Part shown: one piece after another, positions 1 to 6,343 of the stretch
Numbering within the stretch: position 1 is the first letter of the stretch
How the letters are laid out: every line of letters begins with the position of its first letter
NCBI GenBank assembly: GCA_029861675.1
Contig: JAOTYV010000178.1
Coordinates: 1-9,663 of the forward strand
Reading direction: 5' to 3'
DNA from: Alphaproteobacteria bacterium
GTDB lineage: Bacteria; Pseudomonadota; Alphaproteobacteria; UBA8366
Length of the DNA: 9,663 bases
The notes under the pieces: generated by a model
Told to the model about the DNA's origin: nothing
The model's database searches: none
The model's input: only the letters and a program-made list of their open reading frames with translations
Made by a program: the position numbers and the translations under genes

Positions 1-1373
1 GTGCCGAAGGGAACGCCGGCGGTGATGACGATCCGGTCGCCGGGTTCGGCGAAGCCGTCCTCCATGGCGTGGAAACTCGCGCGGGCGACCATTTCGTCGA
101 AGTCGCGGGCGTCCTGGGTGGCGACACTGTGAACGCCCCAAACCACGGACAGCCGGCGCGCCGTGTTGATGTTCGGCGTCAGACCGATCACCGGCACCTC
201 GGGGCGTTCGCGCGCCGCGCGCAGCGTAGTCGAACCGGATGTGGTGTAGGTGACGATCGCCCGCACCGACAGCGTCCTGGCGACCTGGCGCGCGGCGGCG
301 CTGATCGCGTCGGCGGCGGTCGGCTCCGGCTCGCTGCGCGACGCGTCGCGAATGCCGCGATACAGCGGGTCGCGCTCGGTATGCTCGATGATGCGATTCA
401 TCATTTGCACCGCCTCGATGGGATAATCGCCGGCCGCGGTTTCCGCCGACAGCATTACCGCGTCGGCGCCGTCATAGACCGCGGTCGCGACATCGGAGGC
501 TTCCGCCCGGGTGGGTGTCGGCGCATGGATCATCGATTCGAGCATCTGGGTTGCGACGATCACCGGTTTGCCCGCCTCGCGGCACGCGGCGATGATCCGT
601 TTCTGCAGCACCGGCACTTCCTCCGGCGGCATTTCGACGCCGAGATCGCCGCGCGCGACCATGACCACGTCGGACAGTTCTACGATCTCGCCGAGACTCT
701 CGATCGCCGCCGGTTTTTCCAGTTTGGCCAGTAGCGACGCCCGGCCGGCGATCAGCCGGCGCGCATCGGCCAGATCCTGCGGCCGTTGCACGAAGGACAG
801 GGCTACATAGTCCACGCCATGATCGAGGCCGAAACGCAAATCGTTCCGGTCCTTGTCGGTGATCGCCGACAGCGGCAGCAGGACGCCGGGCACGTTCACG
901 CCCTTGCGGTCGGAGAGAGGACCGCCGGTCACCACTTCGGTGTTTGCGAAGTCGCGCCCGCAGTCGGTAACCCGCAGTCGAATTTTTCCGTCGTCGAGCA
1001 GCAGGTCGGTCGGTGCCTCGAGCGCCGCGAAAATTTCCTTGTGCGGCAGCGAGACCCGCGTCTGGTCGCCCGGCGCGTCGTCCATGTCGAGCCGGAAGGC
1101 GTCGCCGTCGCGCAGCGTGATCGGACCGTCGGTGATGGTGCCGATCCGCAGTTTCGGACCCTGCAGATCCATCATGATGGCGATAGGACGGCCAACGTCG
1201 CGTTCGATCTTTCGGATCGTATCGATGCTGCGTTTCTTGTCGTCATGGGTGCCGTGGCTGAAATTTAGCCGGAAGACGTCCACGCCCGCCTCGTACAGCG
1301 CAAAGATAACCTGCGGGTCGGCGCTGGCCGGTCCCAATGTGGCGACAATTTTAGTTAGATGAGTTCGATGCAT
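1..1373 (-). CDS. pyk: Pyruvate kinase, C-terminus cut by window edge
   Basis: This cytoplasmic glycolytic enzyme transfers phosphate from phosphoenolpyruvate to ADP, giving pyruvate and ATP. Reading the minus strand from the ATG at 1373 gives 457 full codons that stay open to the left edge. The start KIVATLGPAS (residues 8-17) is the classic N-terminus of the family. Further hallmarks are FRLNFSHG (34-41, substrate Arg35 and Asn37), MDLQGPKLR (68-76), LLAKLEK with catalytic Lys217 and metal ligand Glu219, MVARGDLGVEMP (238-249) and VATQMLESM (273-281) followed by MLSAET. The C-terminal allosteric-type domain is present up to GVPFG. Usual length is about 470-480, so roughly 15-25 residues are missing to the left. 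Lys74 in LQGPK occupies the position that is Glu117 in rabbit muscle enzyme, which suggests K+-independence. No clear Shine-Dalgarno is seen; the start rests on family alignment and the absence of other close in-frame starts. Confidence 0.97.
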   Translation of the reverse strand, partial: MHRTHLTKIVATLGPASADPQVIFALYEAGVDVFRLNFSHGTHDDKKRSIDTIRKIERDVGRPIAIMMDLQGPKLRIGTITDGPITLRDGDAFRLDMDDAPGDQTRVSLPHKEIFAALEAPTDLLLDDGKIRLRVTDCGRDFANTEVVTGGPLSDRKGVNVPGVLLPLSAITDKDRNDLRFGLDHGVDYVALSFVQRPQDLADARRLIAGRASLLAKLEKPAAIESLGEIVELSDVVMVARGDLGVEMPPEEVPVLQKRIIAACREAGKPVIVATQMLESMIHAPTPTRAEASDVATAVYDGADAVMLSAETAAGDYPIEAVQMMNRIIEHTERDPLYRGIRDASRSEPEPTAADAISAAARQVARTLSVRAIVTYTTSGSTTLRAARERPEVPVIGLTPNINTARRLSVVWGVHSVATQDARDFDEMVARASFHAMEDGFAEPGDRIVITAGVPFG

Positions 1374-1494
1374 CTCTGTATGGCGACCGCGTGGATGTGA
1401 TTGTTCAAGGATTTCGGCGACACTACGCTAAAAGCCCAGGCACACCGTAGCGAATTTTGGTTAACAAATTTAGACAGGATTGACGGATCGGCGG
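1374..1494 (-). other. Intergenic region between cyclase stop and pyk start
   Basis: These 121 bases separate the cyclase stop from the pyk start, both on the minus strand. The part near the cyclase has an AT-rich patch (about 1455-1474, including a GTTAAC palindrome) that stands out against the GC-rich genes and is a plausible place for a pyk promoter. I could not fit a convincing -35/-10 pair, and I see no strong hairpin plus T-tract that would terminate the cyclase transcript. Read-through into pyk is therefore possible. Confidence 0.3.
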
Positions 1495-2919
1495 CTAGGG
1501 CGTGCCGGGGGCGAGATCGACCGCCATCAATCGCCTTTCCGCGTCTTCGGCGGCCATCCGCTCGTTGTAAATCCATACGATGGTGCCGGTCAGCCGGCCG
1601 CGAATGGATTGCTCCGGCACCTCGCGAAATCCATCGAAAATTGGATCGCCCAGGTTGGTTTTCTCATAGGCGGCGGCCATAACATCGTCGCTCAACACGA
1701 TGGCGGTATCCAGATCCCGGCTGAGCGCCTCCAGCCGGCTCGCGACGTTGACGGTATCCCCGATAACCGCGAATTCGAGCCGCTCTTCGCTGCCGATATC
1801 GCCCATAATAACCGGGCCGTAGTGAATGCCGATGCCGATTTTGATCGGAACATATTCAATTCTACTGCGGAATTCGTTCCATTCTTCGATCGATGCACGC
1901 ATGGCGAGCGCGCAGGCGATGGCGTTCGTCGCATCCCGCGGGCTCTTCTTCGGCACGCCGAACGTCGCCATCAGCCCGTCGCCGATGAATTTGTCCAGGG
2001 TGCCGTCATGGGCGAAGACTTCGTGCGACATACGGCTGTGAAAGCTTCGCAGCAATTCTAGCGTCTGTTTGGGCGGCAGTTGTTCCGCCATTGCGGTGAA
2101 CCCGTGGATGTCGACAAACATGACCGCTGCGTGTTGTACGTTCTCGCCGTCGAGCGCGCTGTGGGAAGTCGTCAGTTCCTCGACGATGTTGGGCGAAAAA
2201 TACCGCGCCAGATTGGCGCGCTGAGTCTCCATATCGGCCTGTTGAATCGCCAGCCGGCGGACACGCCAAATGACGGTCGCCAGAATTGCGGTGACGACCA
2301 GGAAGACGAATATTTCCTGCAGGACGGCGGTGGTATCGATGAAATAGGGATTCTGGGAGATCTGCAGGCGGCCCGCGGGCGACAGGTCCTGCCATGCGGG
2401 AAAATCCATGGGCGTAAGCGATCCAGGTAACCGGATGATCCACCACGCGGCGCCGCCCCAGGCGAGTGCCACGGCTATTCCGGTCCAGATCAACTGCTGG
2501 CGCGAATAGGCCAACATCGTTCCGGCAAGGAAGACGTAAAAGAAAGGAAAGATCCCCGGGCGTAGCATCATCTGCCGGGGCACCGGCGTTTCCAGAAGGG
2601 GATTTGGGTAGAGCAGCGCGGTGACCAGCAGACCGGTATCGAGCGCGATGAAAAGATAACCGGGCCAATCCTGCGTTGGAAACCGTTCGACGATGATTTG
2701 GCGCGCCAGGCCGTTGACGATGAAGAGCGCGGCGAGTGCCAGGTAAAAGAGCGCGGCCGGGAACGGAACGGTGAGCGAAACCCAGAGAGCGATGGCGGCC
2801 ATCAGGGCGACGCGCGTCCAAATACCCTGGCGCAGACCGCCCGCGGCTTCACGCGCGATCGTCTGTCCAACAGGCGATGCGATGCGCGGCTTTTCTCCCG
2901 TTGTGGCTATCCGCGCCAT
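1495..2919 (-). CDS. Membrane-anchored class III adenylate/guanylate cyclase
   Basis: Predicted to make a cyclic nucleotide (probably cAMP) at the inner membrane. The 474-residue product has a hydrophobic N-terminal half with about six transmembrane segments (near 36-53, 54-71, 88-104, 122-137, 143-162 and 198-218). A linker containing LARYFSPNIVEEL (237-249) follows, typical of this cyclase group, and then a class III catalytic domain from about 262 to 430. Visible catalytic residues are metal-binding Asp270 in FVDIHGF and Asp314 in DKFIGDG, purine-contacting Lys310, and transition-state Asn391 and Arg395 in DTVNVASR. The second purine-selecting position, Asp in class IIIa or Thr in IIIb, is Ala384, so nucleotide preference is uncertain. 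The ATG at 2919 lies three bases after the upstream transporter stop, with a GGAAAGGA-like site inside that gene's end, so the two are probably co-transcribed. Membrane topology suggests a sensor, but I recognise no ligand domain. Confidence 0.93.
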   Translation of the reverse strand: MARIATTGEKPRIASPVGQTIAREAAGGLRQGIWTRVALMAAIALWVSLTVPFPAALFYLALAALFIVNGLARQIIVERFPTQDWPGYLFIALDTGLLVTALLYPNPLLETPVPRQMMLRPGIFPFFYVFLAGTMLAYSRQQLIWTGIAVALAWGGAAWWIIRLPGSLTPMDFPAWQDLSPAGRLQISQNPYFIDTTAVLQEIFVFLVVTAILATVIWRVRRLAIQQADMETQRANLARYFSPNIVEELTTSHSALDGENVQHAAVMFVDIHGFTAMAEQLPPKQTLELLRSFHSRMSHEVFAHDGTLDKFIGDGLMATFGVPKKSPRDATNAIACALAMRASIEEWNEFRSRIEYVPIKIGIGIHYGPVIMGDIGSEERLEFAVIGDTVNVASRLEALSRDLDTAIVLSDDVMAAAYEKTNLGDPIFDGFREVPEQSIRGRLTGTIVWIYNERMAAEDAERRLMAVDLAPGTP

Positions 2920-2922
2920 GGG

Positions 2923-3822
2923 CTAAGGGCATCCTTTCCGCGCAATGAATAGTCCCCAGAGAATTATGGCGCCGCCGACGGCCTGCCAGGCGCTGATCGG
3001 TTCCGCGAGGAGGACCGCCGCCATGAACGCGGCGGCGACCGGTTCGAATAGCAATCCGGTTGCCGCGAGCGTCGCCGGCAGATGGGCCAATGCGTAGACG
3101 ACCAGGCCTTGCCCCGCGGCGTGGCTGATAACCGCCAATCCTAACAGCATGAGCCAGCCCTGCGCCGTGACCGCGATCATTGGCTCGCCCGTCAACAAGG
3201 CGACCGGTAACAAGACTGTTGCGGTGCCTGCCGAGGTCCAAAGCATGATCGTTCCGGCACCGAAATCGTTACGTAATTTTTCGACCGCGATCAGGAAGCT
3301 GGCTAGAAACACAGCGGTCACGACACCATAAAATTCGCCGAGCAGGTAGGCCGGGGAGAGGGTCAGGCTGCCACCGACAAGGCAGGCGGCGCCGGCCATG
3401 GCCAAGCCTATGCCCAGCAGCAGCGCCGGATCGATCCGGCGGCGGAAGATCAGCCAGTGGGCGAGCAGCACGAACACAGGTGCGGCATTGGCGAACAAAG
3501 TGGCGTTGGCGACCGTCGTATGGTGCAGCGAGAGGTGCCAGAAGGCGAGGTCGCCCGCAAAGAAAGCCCCGGCGAGAAACAAGCGCGAGAAATCGGACAT
3601 TGTCACCGGCCGTCGGTGACCGTCATTGCCGGGTCTGAGACGCAGCCAGAACCAGATTACCGGAACGGCCAGGAATGGGCGGTAAAAGGCGCTGGGAAGC
3701 GCCCCCAACTCGCTCAACCGCACGAATATCGTCGATGCGGCGACGGCAACCGCCCCTGCGAGCAGCGCAAGGAAGGCGACCTGTTTGGTGGCGTTCCCTT
3801 GGGTGATTTCGGGCAGGGGCAT
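2923..3822 (-). CDS. EamA/DMT-superfamily transporter (RhaT/YdcZ-like permease)
   Basis: An inner-membrane drug/metabolite transporter family protein, usually an exporter of amino acids or other small metabolites; the substrate cannot be read from sequence. From the ATG at 3822 it has 299 residues, the usual size, and about ten hydrophobic helices arranged as two EamA repeats. The second repeat ends with LFEPVAAAFMAAVLLAEPIS followed by a last helix and the short basic tail ARKGCP. A longer frame opens at the ATG at 3876, adding 18 residues, but that extension is encoded by unusually AT-rich codons (including IFNFNYS) overlapping the likely divergent promoter. I therefore prefer 3822, though neither start has a good Shine-Dalgarno. 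The stop is three bases from the cyclase start, so the two genes form a probable operon. The gene is divergent from the amidohydrolase. Confidence 0.9.
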   Translation of the reverse strand: MPLPEITQGNATKQVAFLALLAGAVAVAASTIFVRLSELGALPSAFYRPFLAVPVIWFWLRLRPGNDGHRRPVTMSDFSRLFLAGAFFAGDLAFWHLSLHHTTVANATLFANAAPVFVLLAHWLIFRRRIDPALLLGIGLAMAGAACLVGGSLTLSPAYLLGEFYGVVTAVFLASFLIAVEKLRNDFGAGTIMLWTSAGTATVLLPVALLTGEPMIAVTAQGWLMLLGLAVISHAAGQGLVVYALAHLPATLAATGLLFEPVAAAFMAAVLLAEPISAWQAVGGAIILWGLFIARKGCP

Positions 3823-3909
3823 ACGCCGACTATAATTGAAATTGAAAATTTCTGCTTTGGCGGGTTCCTGTTGCATACGGCCCGGCCATCATTGGATATA
3901 GTGCGCCGC
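3823..3909. promoter_or_regulatory. Divergent promoter region, AT-rich
   Basis: This 87-base gap lies between the divergent transporter and amidohydrolase genes. It contains a markedly AT-rich run (about 3829-3851) in an otherwise GC-rich window. A perfect TATAAT occurs on the plus strand at 3831-3836, and TATAGT can be read on the minus strand at 3834-3829, so the same spot could serve as a -10 element either way. A second TATAGT is at 3897-3902 on the plus strand. No good TTGACA-like -35 box lies at the right distance for any of them, so the exact promoters are uncertain. If the minus-strand element is used, transcription would begin almost at the transporter ATG, giving a leaderless message. 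Confidence 0.35.
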
Positions 3910-4725
3910 ATGTCCTCCGCCTGTTCCTCGACCGTAATCCCGAATCCCTTGCTTGGGCCGAACGATCCGCCGCCGGTCGAAATTTTCAATGGCGATGGTG
4001 CCGCGCCGGTACTGTTCATTTGCGATCATGCCAGTGCGGCGCTGCCCGAATCGCTCGGGTTGCTGGGGCTTCAAGCCGCCGATCTCACGCGCCACATTGC
4101 CATCGATATCGGCGCGGCGGCGCTGACCCGGCGGCTGGCGCAGCATTTCGATGGTCGGGCGGTGCTCGCGGGGTATTCGCGGCTTGTCATCGATTGCAAT
4201 CGGATTACGGACGACCATACGTCGATTCGCGAGATCAGCGAGCACACGGTAATCCCCGGCAATCGGAACCTTTCCCCCGCCGATCGGGAGCGCCGTATTG
4301 AAGCGCTGTTTCGGCCGTATCACGCCGCCGTCGTCGGCTGCATCGCGGACTATGCGGCGCGCGGCATCACACCGGCGATCGTCGCGGTCCATAGTTTCAC
4401 GCCGGTCTATCGCGGCCTGGATCGGCCGTGGCACGTAGGGATTCTGTCCAACCGGGACCGCCGTCTCGCCGATCCTCTTGTTGCTGCCTTGTCCACGGAT
4501 GAGTCGTTGGTGGTCGGCGACAACCAGCCGTATTCCGGCCTCGCCTTTGCGGGCTATACCATCGAAATTCATGCAATTGCGGCAGGTCTTCCGAACGTCA
4601 TGATCGAGATTCGCCAGGATTTGGTTGCGACCGATGCCGAGGTCGCGCGTTGGGCCGGGATCCTGCAGAACGCGCTGGCGCCGATACTAGAGGATCCCGC
4701 GCTTTTCACGGTATTGGATGCATGA
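3910..4725 (+). CDS. N-formylglutamate amidohydrolase family protein (FGase, HutG-like)
   Basis: A cytoplasmic hydrolase of the N-formylglutamate amidohydrolase family (PF05013); the named member splits N-formyl-L-glutamate into formate and glutamate, but many relatives have unknown substrates. The 271-residue product has the conserved blocks CDHAS (38-42), SRLVIDCNR (90-98), HSFTP (161-165), HVGIL (175-179), DNQPYSG (204-210), GYTIEIHA (215-222) and MIEIRQDL (231-238). The His, Asp and Glu residues in these blocks are candidates for metal binding and catalysis. The frame stays open far upstream (to 3457), but that part is antisense to the transporter, so the start is placed at the ATG at 3910. 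GTG 3901 or TTG 3892 are alternatives, and no start has a strong ribosome site. The stop overlaps the ribosome binding site of the next gene, a carboxylate-amine ligase. No hut genes are nearby, so a histidine-degradation role is not supported. Confidence 0.9.
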   Translation: MSSACSSTVIPNPLLGPNDPPPVEIFNGDGAAPVLFICDHASAALPESLGLLGLQAADLTRHIAIDIGAAALTRRLAQHFDGRAVLAGYSRLVIDCNRITDDHTSIREISEHTVIPGNRNLSPADRERRIEALFRPYHAAVVGCIADYAARGITPAIVAVHSFTPVYRGLDRPWHVGILSNRDRRLADPLVAALSTDESLVVGDNQPYSGLAFAGYTIEIHAIAAGLPNVMIEIRQDLVATDAEVARWAGILQNALAPILEDPALFTVLDA

Positions 4726-4729
4726 GGAG
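4724..4729 (+). promoter_or_regulatory. Ribosome binding site overlapping the amidohydrolase stop
   Basis: GAGGAG lies eight bases before the ATG at 4738 and overlaps the TGA stop (4723-4725) of the amidohydrolase. It fixes the ligase start and suggests translational coupling of the two genes. Confidence 0.8.
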
Positions 4730-4737
4730 ATGAGCCG

Positions 4738-5898
4738 ATGAGCGTGGCCGATCATCCTTTGACCATTGGGATCGAGGAGGAATACATGCTCGTCGATCCC
4801 GAGACACGGGACCTCGTATCCGATCCGCCCGCCGAGTTGCTTGCCGAGTGCGAACAGTTGATCGATGCGAAGATCGGCAATGTGACGTCCGAATTCCTGC
4901 GGGTGCAAATCGAGGTGGATACCACGGTGTGTTCGTCGCTTGCGGAATGCCGGACAAAATTGGCCGCGCTACGCGGCTGTATCGCGCAAGCCGCGGCCGG
5001 GCATGGGCTGCGCATCATCGCCGCGTCGACCCATCCCTTCGCTTCGTGGACCGAGCAGCGCCACACCGATAAAGACCGGTACAACGTGCTGGCGCACGAG
5101 CTCCAGGAGGTGGCGCACCGTCTGCTGATCTGCGGAATGCACGTTCATGTCGGGTGTCCGGATGACGAACTGCGGAATGATTTGTTGAAACAGGCGGGCT
5201 ATTTCCTGCCGCACCTTTTGGCGTTGACCACGTCGTCGCCATTCTGGCAGGGCCGCAAGACCGGCTTGAAGAGCTACCGGCTCAGCGTCTTCGATGAATT
5301 GCCGCGCACGGGCCTGCCGGAAAAATTCGACAGCTACGGTGAGTATCAGCGCCATGTGCAGATGCTGGTAAACGCCGGCCTGATCGAGGATGCCTCGAAG
5401 ATTTGGTGGGACATACGTCCAAGTGCGCGGTTTCCAACGCTCGAGGTCCGCATCAGCGACATCTGCACGCGGATGGACGATGGCATCGCCGTCGCGGCGC
5501 TCTATGCCTGTATTCTGTCGATGCTGCTGCGGCTGCGGCGCAGCAATCAGCGATGGCGCCTGTATTCGAACATGCTGTTGCAGGAAAACCGTTGGCGCGC
5601 GCAACGCTATGGCATCGATGAAGGTCTGGTCGATTTCGGCCGTGGCGAAATCGTTGCCTATGAAGAATTGCTGGACGAATTGCTGGATCTTGTCGCGGAG
5701 GACGCCGAAAAGCTGGGATGCGCCGACGAGGTGGCGGGGACGCGCGATATTCTGCGGCGGGGCACCAGCGCGCACCGGCAATTGGCGGTCTATGACGACG
5801 CCATTGCCGGCGGCGCCGAAGACATGGAAGCGCTGAAGGCCGTGGTGGATTGGCTGATCGAAGAGACGCTGCACGGCGTCCCGTTGCCCGGGGGATGA
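4738..5898 (+). CDS. Carboxylate-amine ligase, glutamate-cysteine ligase family 2 (YbdK-like)
   Basis: An ATP-dependent ligase of the GCS2 family (PF04107), which joins a carboxylate, often the gamma-carboxyl of glutamate, to an amine. E. coli YbdK has weak gamma-glutamylcysteine ligase activity and its true substrate is unknown, so the substrate here is open. The 386 residues match the family size (YbdK 372). Hallmarks are GIEEEYML (11-18, metal/ATP-binding glutamates), a HPF motif near 99-101, GMHVHVG (133-139), WWDIRPSARFPTLEVRISD (223-241) and QENRWRAQRYG (282-292). The start at 4738 is set by GAGGAG at a good distance. The gene follows the amidohydrolase by 12 bases in one apparent operon, so the two may act on the same amide-linked compound. 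A 64-base gap separates it from the DUF1244 gene. Glutathione synthesis proper is less likely, since the dedicated enzyme in alphaproteobacteria is usually a different GshA class. Confidence 0.94.
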   Translation: MSVADHPLTIGIEEEYMLVDPETRDLVSDPPAELLAECEQLIDAKIGNVTSEFLRVQIEVDTTVCSSLAECRTKLAALRGCIAQAAAGHGLRIIAASTHPFASWTEQRHTDKDRYNVLAHELQEVAHRLLICGMHVHVGCPDDELRNDLLKQAGYFLPHLLALTTSSPFWQGRKTGLKSYRLSVFDELPRTGLPEKFDSYGEYQRHVQMLVNAGLIEDASKIWWDIRPSARFPTLEVRISDICTRMDDGIAVAALYACILSMLLRLRRSNQRWRLYSNMLLQENRWRAQRYGIDEGLVDFGRGEIVAYEELLDELLDLVAEDAEKLGCADEVAGTRDILRRGTSAHRQLAVYDDAIAGGAEDMEALKAVVDWLIEETLHGVPLPGG

Positions 5899-5962
5899 AA
5901 ACTCCTTAAGACGATACCAAATACCTTAAATGCCAGGTTACGAACGAGGGAGTACCAAACCG
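5899..5962 (+). promoter_or_regulatory. Intergenic region with CCTTAA direct repeat, possible promoter of DUF1244-gapR
   Basis: This 64-base gap is AT-richer than its surroundings. It holds CCTTAA at 5904-5909 and again at 5924-5929, exactly 20 bases apart, and ATACC twice (5914-5918 and 5921-5925). It could contain a promoter or a regulator site for DUF1244-gapR, but no standard -35/-10 pair is clear. A purine-rich GAGGGAG (5945-5951) is the likely ribosome site for the ATG at 5963, at a slightly long distance. Confidence 0.3.
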
Positions 5963-6256
5963 ATGGATGACCAGACCCGATTGGAGTTGGAAGCCGCGAC
6001 CTACCGCCGTTTGCGCGATCATCTGCGCGACAATGCCGATGTGCAGAATATCGATCTCATGAATCTCGCGGATTTCTGCCGGAATTGCCTTTCCAAATGG
6101 TACAAGGCGGAGGCCGAGGATCGTGGCGTCGCGTTGGAGTATGAAGCCGCGCGCGAGCTGGTCTACGGCATGCCGTACAGTGAATGGAAGGCGAAACACC
6201 AAAGCGAAGCGACGCCAGAGCAATTGGCGAAATTCGAGGCGTCAAAGAAACACTAG
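5963..6256 (+). CDS. DUF1244 family protein of unknown function
   Basis: A small soluble protein of 97 residues from the DUF1244 family (PF06844), which is widespread in alphaproteobacteria and has no established function. The signature is VQNIDLMNLADFCRNCLSKW (27-46), with two cysteines (39 and 42), and VYGMPYSEWKAKHQ (67-80). Both match the family core closely. The charged C-terminal tail (SEATPEQLAKFEASKKH) is usual for it. I chose the ATG at 5963 because family members begin near MDDQTRLELEAAT and a GAGGGAG lies upstream. A start at 5930 would add 11 residues that look unlike the family. It lies between the YbdK-like ligase and gapR on the same strand, separated from gapR only by a strongly structured 87-base gap, so it is probably in the same transcription unit as gapR. 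The paired cysteines could bind metal or form a disulfide, but this is a guess. Confidence 0.92.
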   Translation: MDDQTRLELEAATYRRLRDHLRDNADVQNIDLMNLADFCRNCLSKWYKAEAEDRGVALEYEAARELVYGMPYSEWKAKHQSEATPEQLAKFEASKKH

Positions 6257-6257
6257 C

Positions 6258-6318
6258 CGGTTCCAGGCGCGGGTTGATCGGCGCGCGTGCGCCGGTCTAA
6301 GGTCCCGCGCCGAAACCG
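6258..6318 (+). promoter_or_regulatory. Long imperfect hairpin in the gapR leader
   Basis: Three nested helices are visible. CGGTT (6258-6262) pairs with AACCG (6314-6318). GGCGCGGG (6266-6273) pairs perfectly with CCCGCGCC (6304-6311). GATCGGCGC (6276-6284) pairs with GCGCCGGTC (6289-6297), with one G-T wobble, closing a GCGT loop. That is 22 base pairs in 61 bases, between the DUF1244 stop and the gapR ribosome site. No T-run follows, so it is not a standard intrinsic terminator. An alternative pairing joins 6271-6281 to 6316-6326, with 11 pairs including one wobble. CCCGC (6304-6308) could also pair with GCGGG (6331-6335), which overlaps the gapR ribosome site. It may be a regulatory leader, an RNA-processing or stability element, or a REP-like palindrome. 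Confidence 0.6.
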
Positions 6319-6343
6319 ATCAATCCAACAGCGGGAGCAGGGA

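Noticed and set aside
69..1362. Several plus-strand open frames over 1-1362
   Set aside because: All are antisense to pyruvate kinase, whose complete motif set is read on the minus strand.
2006..2821. 271-codon minus-strand frame inside the cyclase gene
   Set aside because: Same strand, different frame, Arg/Pro/Gly-rich product without domain, wholly inside the well-supported cyclase.
3457..3909. Upstream extension of the amidohydrolase reading frame to 3457 (422 residues)
   Set aside because: The extra 151 residues are antisense to the transporter, rich in charged low-complexity sequence and unlike the FGase family, which starts near 3910.
4969..5874. 301-codon minus-strand open frame antisense to the carboxylate-amine ligase
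   Set aside because: A shadow of the GCS2 gene in GC-rich DNA; no domain, no ribosome site.
6258..6318. Leader hairpin as a classical intrinsic terminator of DUF1244
   Set aside because: No T-run follows the stem, and gapR then would have only about 25 bases left for its own promoter.
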